DNA of 64,000 bases from Paraspadella gotoi. Lineage: Eukaryota > Chaetognatha. Location of the stretch: contig CM119266.1 of the NCBI GenBank assembly GCA_051294375.1, positions 13,877,614 through 13,941,613 on the forward strand, read 5' to 3'. The position numbers and the translations under genes were made by a program. Positions 30,460 through 40,409 of this stretch are shown here, piece by piece (the first letter of the stretch is position 1; every line of letters starts with the position of its first letter). Under the pieces are notes generated by a model that saw nothing but the letters and a program-made list of their open reading frames with translations, made no database searches and had not been told where the DNA came from.

Positions 30460-30990
30460 GAGGAGGGGGAGAAAACGTTGTTAGGCCAACATGTCGTTTG
30501 GGTGGCATATCCCGGTAGTATAGGAAATGTATGTCAGTTCAGGACCTCGGGACACGCGGTGCACAAGATATATGATTGAGTCGAGATGCACTATTCAGGA
30601 CAATTTGATGGCAGTTTTCTGTGTAGCAACTTTGTTTTCCGGTTAGTCTAAGATACGAAAGAGTCCGTTTATGTGTGCTAGCGGGATAACGGATTGATTA
30701 GCATGAGCAGTAAGGCCTCAAGAAGATCAAAGGCAGGTCTCGGGGTAGATTAGAACCGGTTTACGGCGTGTCGGGTAATTGCTGAAGTTTAAGTATTGCA
30801 CGTCTTGTCATCGAGGTATTCACGGGGCACTTATTGGTTAAAGAAGAAACAATATGTCGGAATACACATCCTAGGCCCCGATAAGCCCCGGGCGCCGACC
30901 TGGCGCCCCCCAGTTATACCCAGGAGACCTACGTTCTGCGCCCCACAGGGCGGCGGTGAGGGACGGAGGGCGCTTAATTGAACTTTAAAA
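30460..30990. other. Unique, GC-balanced stretch without recognised gene
   Basis: No long ORF apart from 30,796-30,981 (61 codons, no motif). It contrasts with the repeat-rich surroundings. Structured RNA or foreign DNA cannot be excluded. Confidence 0.4.
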
Positions 30991-31369
30991 AAAATGGAAA
31001 ATTTTTTTTTTTTTTTTTTTTTTTTAAATAATTTAAAAATAAACGTTCCAGCATTTGTTATCAAACACACACCAAAAATATCATCACGTTGGTGGGAGGG
31101 GGTGAAAGGGGTGAAGAGGAACAGTGTGGTAGCATGGAAGCGCCCCGGTAAAAACGAAAACGAAAGTGAGAAATAAGACACGTTTAATAGAAAAATGTAA
31201 GAGAGGTATGTGAGGAATTACTAGTTCAGATGAAAAACTGTGGGGTTAAAAGGAAAGAAAGAAATAAAATAGAAATAAGAAAAGAAAAGAAATACAAAGA
31301 AAGAAAGGCATCTGGCGGATCAGGTGTGAAAGAGGTATAAGAAGAAGAAGGAAAGAAGAAAGAAAGAAC

Positions 31370-31399
31370 AGAAAAGAAAAAGAAAAGAAAAAAAAAAAA

Positions 31400-31438
<39 letters not shown>

Positions 31439-31655
31439 AAGATAAAAATAGATAATAAATAGGAAATAAAATTTAAAGAATATAAAGAAATTAGAGGAAG
31501 AGATAAATAATAAGAATTAAAATAAAAAAAATAAAAAAAAAGAATATTGAGGAATAAAAAGGAAATAACAAGAAAATAAAGAATAAGAATAATAAGAAAT
31601 ATAAAAGAATAAGAAAAAAAAGAAAAAAAGAGAAAAAAAAAAAAAAAAAAAAGAA
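31370..31655. repeat. Poly-A / purine-rich low-complexity tract
   Basis: AAAAG, AATAA and poly-A runs over about 290 bp. The complement resembles the T-rich tract at 30,058, so the second inverted pair extends as low-complexity DNA. Confidence 0.9.
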
Positions 31656-31676
31656 AGTGAGGACGTTGGGGTAAAT

Positions 31677-31840
31677 AGGTTTTAATACAACGAGCGCGCC
31701 TAACCCGACGGAAAGTAAACGATTCTGATCGATTTCGGAACGAAATAACGATCAAAACACAAACAAGGAACATTGCGAACCTCAACTCGGAAGGATTAAG
31801 CCACGCCAGCACTATCCAATAAGAGAGAGAGGGTGATAGA
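31677..31840 (-). repeat. Second inverted pair, right member
   Basis: Partner of 29,921-30,046. It contains about 25 bases more than the left member (near 31,690-31,715). Confidence 0.85.
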
Positions 31841-32128
31841 GAGAGAGAGAGAGAGAGGAGAAGAGAGAGAGAGAGAGAGAGAGAAGAGGAGAGGAGAGCT
31901 AAAGGAGGAAAAAGTAAAGGAGGAAGTAAGGAAATTGACGTGTTAGAAAGGGGGAAAGGAAGTAGGGTGGGTGAAGAGATGGAGAGGAGAGAGATAGAGA
32001 GGAAGAGAGAGAGAAAGAAGTAAGGAGAGAGAGAGAGAAAGAAGGAGAGAAGAGAGTAGAGAGAAGAAGAAGAGAGAGATGAGGAGAGGAGAGATTAGAG
32101 AGAGAGAGAAGGAGAGACAGAGAGACAT
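31825..32128. repeat. GA-rich microsatellite block
   Basis: Imperfect GA repeats with AAG and GGA interruptions. Confidence 0.9.
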
Positions 32129-32333
32129 GTTGCGTCGCCCAAGCACACGTTATGTCTTCAATCAGTCACATAATATTACATTCGGATTGAATTAGAATGG
32201 GAGGGCCCTTATTTAGGAAGTGCAAAGCAGGTGCCTGAGCAAGGTTTTAGTTTAGTATAATAGGACGTGGTATTTCGAGAGTGAACAAAAACCGATAGCA
32301 TCAGGAAAATTCCTCTGAAGGTGAATTAGGCAA

Positions 32334-32411
32334 CCCCCCGAGGGGGGAAGCGGGGTGCGCAGGGTGGTTGAATAAATGGGCGATGATGACCCGCGCGCCC
32401 GAGAGCGGGCG
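32334..32411. other. Two GC hairpins
   Basis: CCCCCC-GA-GGGGGG at 32,334-32,347 and CGCCCG-AGAG-CGGGCG at 32,396-32,411, 48 bp apart in a short GC-rich island. No protein-coding frame is evident. Confidence 0.5.
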
Positions 32412-32584
32412 GAGTCCTTTCCATCCTTTCAACTTTGAGGACGAATCAGATGTTAGAGGAAAAGGTGAGAGAAAAGAGGAGAGGGAGGAATGAGTTTGTA
32501 AAAGGAGGTTGGAAATGAGGTGAGGCGGTTAGGAAGGTAAGGTTTATTCAATGTATGATAATAGTAGATGAGTAGAAAAAATAC

Positions 32585-32652
32585 TTATTTCTGTCTTTTC
32601 TCAGTCTTTTCTCTCTCTTTCTCTCTATCTCTCTCTCTCTCTCTCTCTCAAA
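32585..32652. repeat. (CT)n tract
   Basis: CT/TTCTC repeats. Confidence 0.85.
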
Positions 32653-32714
32653 ATAATAGACTACTTCTACTTGTACAAAAAAAATACAGAAAGCAAATGA
32701 GAAAGAAAAAAACA

Positions 32715-32734
32715 AAGAAAGAAAGAAAGAAATA

Positions 32735-32810
<76 letters not shown>

Positions 32811-32856
32811 ACGAACGAACGAACGAACGAACGAACGAACGAACGAACGAACGAAC
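32715..32856. repeat. Compound (GAAA)n(GAAC)n microsatellite
   Basis: About 24 GAAA units change sharply to about 12 GAAC units at 32,810. On the minus strand it reads Ser/Phe/Leu then Arg/Ser/Phe/Val repeats, which I regard as artefact. Confidence 0.95.
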
Positions 32857-32982
32857 CTATTAAGAGATTAAGAAAGAAAATACAGAGTCGGGGGGTAAAG
32901 CTTAGAGGAGTGAAGACCGCTTCCCTCCGCGCGCCAAGGGAAACGGCTTTCAATAATGCAGGGAACAAAGAGAGAAGGAAGC

Positions 32983-33148
32983 NNNNNNNNNNNNNNNNNN
33001 NNNNNNNNNNNNNNNNNNNNNNNNNNNNNNNNNNNNNNNNNNNNNNNNNNNNNNNNNNNNNNNNNNNNNNNNNNNNNNNNNNNNNNNNNNNNNNNNNNNN
33101 NNNNNNNNNNNNNNNNNNNNNNNNNNNNNNNNNNNNNNNNNNNNNNNN
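32983..33148. other. Assembly gap (166 N)
   Basis: N run in purine-rich DNA. Confidence 0.99.
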
Positions 33149-33880
33149 TTTTTCATGATTAGCTTTCAAGAGGAAGCCAACGAGAATTTCATTAATCAAA
33201 ATTACGCGGGTGATTTAGAGAGACGAGGAGGGAAAAATTAAATCACGGAGAGACTTACACGAATTAGATTTATTTTTCACTTTGATAATAGTTTATTGAT
33301 TATGCGCGATTAGCGTGGGATTTAATATTGAAAAAAAAAAATTAAATGTAGTTTATTCGCGGATTTGGATTAGGATGATCGGTTTATATTATAAAATGAA
33401 TTATGAGTTAAGGTCATTTTTTTTTCTAACTCTTTTTGTCAAAACGAACTTTTTTTAAAAAAATGTTTCAAAATCATTGTTTTACTAAAAGAGTGAATTT
33501 TTTTTCCACTTTTCTTCCCAAAACTTNNNNNNNNNNNNNNNNNNNNNNNNNTTTTCATTTATTATCTTACTTAGCTTACAGTATTTGTGGTAATTATTCT
33601 TTTTTTTCATATTATTAATCATTAAATCGTTTGTTTATGTTTACCGTTCTTCTTAATCAACGTCTGCTTATCTTTCCAGCGGGGCTTAGTCCTGATTCAC
33701 CCATTTTCTTTTATCAAACTCAGCCCATCGTTCATAAATCACCTTTTTGCTTTCTTCCTTCTCTCGCTCTTTATCGTTATCCCGTAATTTGGGTCTTTTC
33801 CCGCCCTTCTTTTTGTTATATTTTTCTTTTCATTTCTTTCTTTTTTTTTTTCTTTCTCTTCTTTCCCTACTAATTTTTAG
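33149..33880. other. AT-rich DNA with a 25-N gap
   Basis: Gap at 33,527-33,551. Ends in a long pyrimidine tract with TACTAAT and TTTTTAG (33,840-33,881), a good branch-point/acceptor arrangement for the exon that may follow. Confidence 0.5.
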
Positions 33881-33881
33881 G

Positions 33882-34225
33882 CATGCTTGTTGCAAATCTC
33901 TCTCTGACAACTCATCCACCTGACCTCCAAAATCGATCCAACCCGCGACGATTCAACTCTTTTCTCCTGAGTGGCGACTAACCTACTTCCGTTTCGATTA
34001 CCCATCTGCGTCCTGCGCATGCGCGGATCCACCGAGAACTCGCCTGGAATAAACGTCAGCTCTGATTCAATCAATTTTCTTTTGTTTGACCAGGAAGAAG
34101 ATTGTTCGGCTCCTGAGAGAAAGAATCGAAAGCAAAACGCAACAATCATCGCCTCTCTTGGTGCCGACTTCTCTACCAACTTGGCTGCCACTCCTCCAAA
34201 CAGCCACCCCAAACGCCATCTATGA
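33882..34225 (+). CDS. Candidate exon, unassigned (frame interrupted)
   Basis: The acceptor at 33,880-33,881 is excellent: a branch-point-like TACTAAT lies about 12 bases upstream. After it one frame reads MLVANLSLTTHPPDLQNRSN. Then the frame from 33,971 reads INVSSDSINFLLFDQEEDCS and GADFSTNLAATPPNSHPKRH up to 34,225. A shift near 33,970 joins them. The minus strand has a competing 140-codon ORF over 33,877-34,299 (begins MEPEGVGDGEERR). I favour + because of the acceptor. No domain is recognised. Confidence 0.3.
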
Positions 34226-34373
34226 GTCCTCTTACATGCCACGCCTCCCAGTCGCCCCACGCGTCGCTCCTCGCCGTCACCAACACCTTCCGGTTCCATC
34301 CATCAGACTTTTTCGTGTTTCTTTTTATCCCCACCTATTTTTTTCTTTCTTTTTTTTTTCGTCTCCTGATGAA

Positions 34374-34496
34374 GAAGGAAAGAGAAAACCGTTGGCCTCT
34401 GGATTCTGCATCGATAAAGGAGGCGGCGACCGCTGCGGCCGCTACTGCCGCTGCAGGGTCGATGGGCGCGGCAACGGTGGCGGTAACGACATGGGG
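34374..34496 (+). CDS. Candidate Ala-rich exon
   Basis: After a T-rich tract and ATGAAG, one frame reads KERENRWPLDSASIKEAATA followed by an Ala-rich run. A possible donor, GG|GTAACG, lies at about 34,496. Another frame gives Gly/Cys/Arg instead. It may belong with the exon at 33,882. Confidence 0.25.
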
Positions 34497-34725
34497 TAAC
34501 GGTAGGAAACATTGTATTTATTTAAGTTGTCATGTTTTGTGTTTTGATTAACCACTACACTGTTTGTTTTTTAATCTCTCTCAGGTCTCTCGATCTCTCT
34601 CATCTTCCAGACATTCATCTCGGTATCAATCATCTCTCTCTTCGCATCTCTCTCTGCACAAGTGCTCATCTCTCCTCATCTCTTATTTTTCAAACCTTCT
34701 CTCACTCTCTCTCTCTCTGAGAGAA

Positions 34726-35500
34726 TATTTTACGATGCGAAGCGACGGTATTTCACGGAGGTCCGGATTTTCATCGAATTTTTCTTTTTAGCGAATTCGT
34801 CCAATTGCGTAAGATTTCACCTTTAAAATATCCCGTGCGAAAGACGGATCGGCTAACGCATTTAGGGTCCAAATACAAATTAGACATCATACGGCGCCGC
34901 TAGGATTAACGGACCTGAATCGGCGCCGCAAACGATGAATTACATCAGAGCGCCCGGAATTAACGAGTGGACTGCCTTGATCGCGGCGCGAAACAAGAAT
35001 AAGACTCTGCGGCGGACGATTTACCGGACCGGATCCGGCTGCGCATCGACGAAGCCAGGGGACTGTTGGACTTTGTGACAGGCGTCGATCCTTCCCTTAA
35101 TAAGAAGCTCCATGGCGTTCTTTAAGATTTTTTCATTTCCCTTTCTTTTGTTTTTTAGAATTCTTATTTTTGTATTTTTCAAATATTATTTTCCCTTATT
35201 TATCTCCGTTATAAATTTTACGGTCGTTTAAAAAATCCAAAATAATATGAATATTTTTTCTTCATTAACAAGTATCTTTGCGCGAGCTGTGCACCCTTTA
35301 GGCGATAAATGCCAGTAAAATACATTCTATATTTCTTCAGTCTTCACACGTTTACTTTTATTTACAACTTGTTAATTTGGAAAGATTCTTGACACCCATT
35401 TTAGGCGATTATGTGAATCTAGCGCAATACATTCTAATTAGGCTTATTCTTCAGTCTTCAACAAACGTTTTTTAACTATTCTTATATATTTTAAAATTTT
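34726..35500 (+). repeat. Duplicated block A, copy 1
   Basis: Matches 38,357-39,020 in the same orientation (start ATTTTA-ATGCGAAGCGACGG). Shared internal pieces are GGACCTGAATCGGCGCCGCA, GTCGATCCTTCCCTTAATAA and AAATACATTCTATATTTCTT. Copy 1 contains an extra tandem of about 95 bp: 35,290-35,360 is repeated at 35,385-35,470. The unit has a GC-rich centre (34,880-35,115) that may be coding, and T-rich DNA ending TTTACTACAG. Identity unknown. Confidence 0.8.
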
Positions 35501-36220
35501 TTTACTACAGCCGATATGACCGCCAATATATCCTATTAAATAAATAATCAGGAAATGGCTCAGACCATAAACGTTCTGCAAGTCTCGTATTTTTATATTC
35601 TCAACCATACAACATCAACAACAACAAAACACTTCCGTCGACCCTGGGGGAGAATTGTAAAAAGTCAATCTAGAAAGGCACCAATACGTAGGTTTGATTC
35701 CCATGGACGAGAGGTATGAGCCTATTATGCACGCAATATACCCTCCTTATGATATTAAAACATCAATCGCACCATCCCTCGAAAATTACTGCTACATCTT
35801 ACCCTCATACATCACTCATTCTTTTGCGGCTTATCAATTCCCAGGTAAACTTCTCGCAAAGATTTACGGCGCATAATCTTGTATGGTATCAGTTCATGCC
35901 GTGTTTAAACCGAGAAAAGAAAGCGCGCGAACACCCAACTGCGTAAAAGCGCGTTTTCCGTTAATGAAACTGTGGGTCCCGAGAAAGACGCGCGGCTGCC
36001 ACGAAACCAGCTGCCAAATAGATATTCTTTATCCCACATCATGTACCGTAGATTCACGTCTTATGCTATTATTTATTGTGTGGTTATGAATGCAGTTGGC
36101 AGGACCAGAAAGTTAAAAAACTTACTTTCGAAAAAAATTCAAGAAACCTAAAAACTAAACGTTAAAATAAAACGAAAACAAAAATGTTTTATCTAAAAAT
36201 AAAAAAAATGAATTGTAAAA
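35501..36220. other. Mixed DNA without recognised gene
   Basis: Short ORFs at 35,694-35,876 and 35,883-36,089 have ordinary composition but no motif or splice frame. Nothing firmer is seen. Confidence 0.4.
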
Positions 36221-36528
36221 ATTGTCGTCGTCCGTCGCCGTCGTGCCCAGAAGGATGAAGATGCGGACGAAACGGAAAAAGCTTATGCGAAATATTAATC
36301 GAAAAGGAAACTTTTTCTTACGTCTCCTCAACTCTTCGTCGCTGGTTTTTCTTACCTTCTATTTGAACAGTTATGCATTCGTTGCAGTCCCGACTGCCAC
36401 CATCTTCTTTCTTACTATTTCCGCTCTTTCCTCATTCTCCTACCTCACCCCTTCTTACCTCCAGGAACGTCGTTGTCTACTTTTTTTCGCTCGAAAAAAA
36501 CTAACCCCTTGTGAATTAAAAAAGAAAG

Positions 36529-36549
36529 AGTGGGCAGGATCTGCCCACT
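36529..36549. other. Perfect 9-bp hairpin followed by T runs
   Basis: AGTGGGCAG, a 3-nt loop (GAT), CTGCCCACT, flanked by AAAG on the left and TTTTCC plus a T run on the right. It looks like an intrinsic terminator, but this is eukaryotic DNA. It could be a small palindromic element or a structured RNA. Confidence 0.6.
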
Positions 36550-36713
36550 TTTCCTTTTTTTTGGATTGCTTTGCTTTCCCATTCCTTCCTTGGGTTGCTT
36601 TCCTCCTCTCTTTTAATCTGGTGTATCCTTTTTCTTGATTGCTTGGCAGTTTAACTCCATCCTAATTTCGCTATTCCTTCTTCTCTTCTCTACTTTCTTT
36701 TCTTCATTCAATC

Positions 36714-36911
36714 GTGTCTTATTTCGTAGAAACACTAGCGAAATTTATTTTCCCAAAAAAACGAAACGTTTATATCGCGCCCCCAAAGAAGCCGGTCCCT
36801 ATTTTTCGGCGAGGAAAAAATAAAATGAAAACAAGAAAGGAACCGAAGCGAGTGAAAAGTAAAAAAAGAATCGCTCAACAAAATGTTAGAATAACGTTTA
36901 CCGCCACTTAG
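36714..36911 (+). CDS. Lys-rich ORF, unassigned
   Basis: 65 codons: MSYFVETLAKFIFPKKRN at the start, then a strongly basic middle (MKTRKEPKRVKSKKRIAQQ) and a short neutral end. It is not a microsatellite translation. The overlapping frame (36,635-36,823) is similarly long. No homolog known to me, and no splice or promoter signal. Confidence 0.2.
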   Translation: MSYFVETLAKFIFPKKRNVYIAPPKKPVPIFRRGKNKMKTRKEPKRVKSKKRIAQQNVRITFTAT

Positions 36912-37153
36912 GTTCTTTGGCCATTACTATACCGCTCCTAGCCCTTCACCGACTCCCTCCGTCGCCAGCCTCCAGGGCTCAACCGGACGGAAACACTGTT
37001 CTTTTTCTTAAACCCCCCTGCCTTTTTTTTTTCCTCTCTTTTTCCCCAAAAAAAGGCGCCTATTGAATTGCAGATTGATTTCATTGTGATTTGTAAAACA
37101 AAACTCGACCCGCGAGTTCCTTCGAAACGCTTCAAAGTTATTTTGGCACGCCG

Positions 37154-37210
37154 AGGGTTGCCAAGGGGCCGGTGGGGGCGGGGGGGGGCCGGGTGGGGCC
37201 CGGGGGTGGG
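37154..37210 (+). other. G-run cluster, potential G-quadruplex
   Basis: At least six G runs of 3-9 bases within 57 bp on the + strand, separated by 1-4 bases. Confidence 0.75.
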
Positions 37211-37286
37211 CTCCTTATGGTGGTAGTGGAGGACATCGGCGAGAGGTTTGTTCTCAGCTATTAATTCCGTGTTGTCTTAATTTTCC

Positions 37287-37808
37287 TTGGCGTGGGGCAG
37301 CAGGATGCCGCTGGCGTCTTTGCGGAGTAAACTTGCTTGGAGAGGATGCAGAGTTAGGAACTTAGGAGAAAAGGTTAATAGAGATCGATACTTCTCGTCA
37401 AGTGCCAAAGGCAAAGGATTACATGATGTAGGACCTAAAACTGGAGCGAGTGCCTTTCCGCAAAGGAGTGAGGACGCAGCGCAGCAGAAATGCGATACAC
37501 ACGAATATTACATTCGATGCAAAGTCAACCAGACCCCCAACGCGAGCGACAGAAAGAGAGAGAGAGAGACAGAGTATCCCAAAATGAGCATTAAGAAAGA
37601 AGACGACCGAGAGCAGACGAGCAGGAGAGTACAATATGAGAGAACGATGAAGAGAAGGGCAAGAGAAAGGTATTTTGAAAGAATTAGAGGAACTAGAGAG
37701 AGGAGAGGAGAGGAAGAGAAGAAGAGAGAAGAGAAGAGAAGAAGAGAGAGAGAGAGAGAAGAAAGAGAGGAGAGAGAAGATGAACAAAAAACGCCACGCA
37801 AAGTCTAG
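37287..37808 (+). CDS. ORF of 173 codons with GA-repeat tail, unassigned
   Basis: Starts MAWGSRMPLASLRSKLAWRG. The first 90 or so codons have ordinary composition (for example RDRYFSSSAKGKGLHDVGPK and CDTHEYYIRCKVNQTPNAS). The rest becomes Arg/Glu/Lys because the frame runs through a GA-rich tract (37,550-37,780). If real, the tail would form a charged single alpha-helix. No homolog is recognised and no splice evidence found. It is the longest non-repeat-dominated ORF of its neighbourhood. Confidence 0.3.
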   Translation: MAWGSRMPLASLRSKLAWRGCRVRNLGEKVNRDRYFSSSAKGKGLHDVGPKTGASAFPQRSEDAAQQKCDTHEYYIRCKVNQTPNASDRKRERETEYPKMSIKKEDDREQTSRRVQYERTMKRRARERYFERIRGTRERRGEEEKKREEKRRREREREEREEREDEQKTPRKV

Positions 37809-38331
37809 GAAGGCGCGGCAGTTGTTTAAATCAGGATTGGCGCTTTTCTTGCTCTCACGTTTAATAGCAATTCGGTTTAGCACGAAACGATCAACAATAA
37901 AAAACAAAAAGTTTAAATAACTTTATAATATAAAAGAAATGAATTAAGAGTTTATATCCAGAGTTTTATAGAAAATGCGACCACAGAATTCGTTCTCATC
38001 TATTGCGAATTTACAATTTCTCGTACATTGTAGCCAAAGACTAAATACTGTGAGACTACTCTTAAAAAAATAATTAATTCTTTCGTTTAACAGAAACCCC
38101 CACGAATGCAGTCAATTCTGGCGTCAAATCTCTTGCCGTGTTGGATTTTTAATGTTTAATTTTATAATATAAATAATCATCAATAAAAAAATTCATTACA
38201 AATAGACGTCATGAAGCCTCCTAGCGAAAAAAAATAAAGGTTCCACTACAACAGCGCGCCTTCATCCGTGAAAAAACTCGCCCCTCGTTAGGTGGCAGCG
38301 CGTCGGCGGTCGAAATTCAATCAAGCGCCTG
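37809..38331. other. AT-rich DNA
   Basis: No gene visible. Ends at a 25-N gap (38,332-38,356). Confidence 0.5.
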
Positions 38332-38356
38332 NNNNNNNNNNNNNNNNNNNNNNNNN

Positions 38357-39020
38357 ATTTTAACATGCGAAGCGACGGTATTTTACGGAGGTCCGGTTTT
38401 CATCGAATTTTTCTTTTTAGCGAATTCTCCAAGCGTAAAGTTCACCCTTTAAATACCCGTGCGAAGAAGACCGAGTTAGAATCATGGGCCGCAAAACAAA
38501 ATTAGACATCATCGCGCCTGGATTACGGACCTGAATCGGCGCCGCAAACGATGAATTACATTACAGCAGCGCACGGAATTACATGTGGACTGACGATCGC
38601 GGCTGAACAGAAAGATAAGACTCGATGCGGCGGACGAATTTACGGACCGGATCGGCGCCGCATCGCACGAAGACCAGGGACTTTGGACTTTGTCGACCGA
38701 GGCGTCGATCCTTCCCTTAATAAGAAGCTCCATGGCGTCTTCTTTAGATTTTTCATTTCCCTTCTTTTTTTTTTAGATTTTATTCTTATTTTTGTATTTT
38801 ATCAAAATATTATTTTTCCCATTATTTATCTCCGTTATAAATTTTACGGTCGTTTAAAAAAAATCGCATAAAAATAAATTATTATCGGAATTTTCACTTA
38901 ACAAGGTACATTAGCCGGCAGCTGTGCACCCTTTAAGGCGATAAATGCACGTAAAATACATTCTATATTTCTTCAGTCTTCAACACGTTTACTTTTATTT
39001 AAATTTTTTTTACAGCCATT
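38357..39020 (+). repeat. Duplicated block A, copy 2
   Basis: Second copy of 34,726-35,500, starting directly after a 25-N gap. The open frame 38,551-38,760 gives ITCGLTIAAEQKDKTRCGG and DFVDRGVDPSLNKKLHGV. In copy 1 the same DNA has different indels and only the last part (DPSLNKKLHGV) is conserved, so coding is uncertain. Confidence 0.8.
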
Positions 39021-39334
39021 ACCTTCTTAATTTATACAGGAATCAGCAATAAACCGTTCTGCAATCTTCGGTTTTTTTTATCTCCCTTTCCCCCCCTTTC
39101 TCCATTTTCCCCCGTCATTCTCTCCATCTCAACAAAACCTCGTACGGTTTTTAAAATCGGCTAATAAATAAAATGATTTTTCGCTTACGAAGTTTTATTC
39201 GTTACCGGAATTCGATCGAATAAAAAAAATTTAAAAAATCGATTTTCATTTTTTGTTAAAGTTTTCGATTCTTATAATTCATTATAATTTTTATAATGAG
39301 ATAAATATTTTTTTAAAAAATGATATGGAAATTG
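39021..39334. other. AT-rich DNA
   Basis: T- and A-rich sequence without an exon-like block. Confidence 0.5.
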
Positions 39335-39530
39335 GTACAACTAATATATAAAATTATCCTTCATTTAATAATTAAGCATCTGCCCATACTTTGGACAGGT
39401 TTTGGTGGTTTAAGCCTCCATCACTCTTACAAGATAAATGGCAGGTCTTGCAAAGCTATTTAATGAAAGACTCACCAACAGTCTGGTTTATACATCTCAG
39501 AGTACCTGGCTTCCTATCAAGGAAGTCGAA
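39335..39530 (-). repeat. Dispersed repeat family 1, copy c
   Basis: Reverse complement of copy a over the core (CATTTATCTTGTAAGAGTGA, TTATTAAATGAAGGATAATT on the minus strand), extended by about 50 bp (ACAGTC...ACCTGGCTTCCT) that recurs at about 45,100 and 45,565. The + strand ORF 39,391-39,579 lies within it and is probably not a host gene. Confidence 0.75.
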
Positions 39531-39752
39531 TAATGTTTTCAAAGAATATTTACAATTCAAATTGCCACATAGAATTTAAATGGGTTCATTCGCTTTGCTT
39601 GTGTAAGTCGCTATGCCTATGGTTAACATTAATTATTTTAGTTACTATTGGTAATGCAAAAAAACAATTATAATTATTAGCATTTTTATCATAATTTTTA
39701 GCCACACTACGAAATAAGTAAGACGAATAATTAAGTAAAAAGAATCAATATA

Positions 39753-40077
39753 ATGAAAAAAATATTTTTGAACAATTTAAATGTCAATATCAAAAGTAAA
39801 CCGAAGCCAGAGACGACCGCTGCCAGGAAGATCTGGGACAAAACGCTGCCGTCTTTAGGAGTGCCGAAGAGAAACCGTCGCAGCGGCACAAATCCAAATA
39901 AAGACGCGAGCCAGGGTCGCCGCCGGCCTTTACTTACATTGTGAACGAATGAGAGGTTGGCCTGAATCCAGCGAAGAGAGCCAATCTTCTGAAGGCGTGG
40001 CGAGAAAAAAGAGAGCGTTGGAACAAGGAACTTCGGCGAGACTGGGAAGTTGGACGAGCGAGGATGGCGCAGTATGA
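39753..40077 (+). CDS. Two adjacent short ORFs, possibly one broken exon
   Basis: Frame 1 (39,753-39,944, 63 codons) includes KPKPETTAARKIWDKTLP and SGTNPNKDASQGRRRP. Frame 2 (39,949-40,077, 42 codons) reads MRGWPESSEESQSSEGVARK. Both have ordinary composition in a GC-richer island (39,800-40,110) within AT-rich DNA. The minus strand is also open (39,731-40,090, hydrophobic). No domain is recognised. Confidence 0.2.
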
Positions 40078-40147
40078 GGCTGCAAACCAAAAGGAGAAAA
40101 TGGAACCAACGTGAACCAAATTATTACTTTCTTTAAAATCTTTTTTT

Positions 40148-40409
40148 AAACAAGTTTGAGCAAACAATGTTCGGATCTGCAAGTTAAGAAAAAGCATGCA
40201 AGTTAAAAAATATACAAGTTGAAAAAATGCCGCGAATTTTTAAAAATGATGCAAATTGAAAAAATGATATGATGTTAAAAACATGATTGGAGTGGAAAAA
40301 ATGATGCGAGAGGTTAAAAGAAGATTTTAAAAATTGATTTATCATCTGATTAGCTGGATTACCGACTAATTATCGTAAGCAGATTCCGACATTTTGCTCA
40401 AACTTGTTT
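40148..40409. mobile_element. MITE-like element with 17-bp perfect terminal inverted repeats
   Basis: AAACAAGTTTGAGCAAA at 40,148-40,164 is the exact complement of 40,393-40,409. Between them lie five or six degenerate units of about 18-20 bp (TGCAAGTTGAAAAAATGA-like). The length (262 bp), the AT-rich core and the terminal repeats fit a non-autonomous DNA transposon. A target-site duplication is not clear. Confidence 0.55.

Noticed and set aside
31246-31812. 188-codon Phe/Leu/Ile/Ser minus-strand ORF resembling a membrane protein
   Set aside because: It translates poly-A and AAT/AAG low-complexity DNA. The non-repetitive end is the inverted repeat, not a domain.
36529-36565. Rho-independent terminator
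   Set aside because: The shape fits, but the window is eukaryotic and no bacterial gene lies upstream. Reported as a hairpin only.
39391-39579. 62-codon + ORF with ordinary composition
   Set aside because: Falls inside dispersed repeat family 1, whose other copies do not keep the frame.
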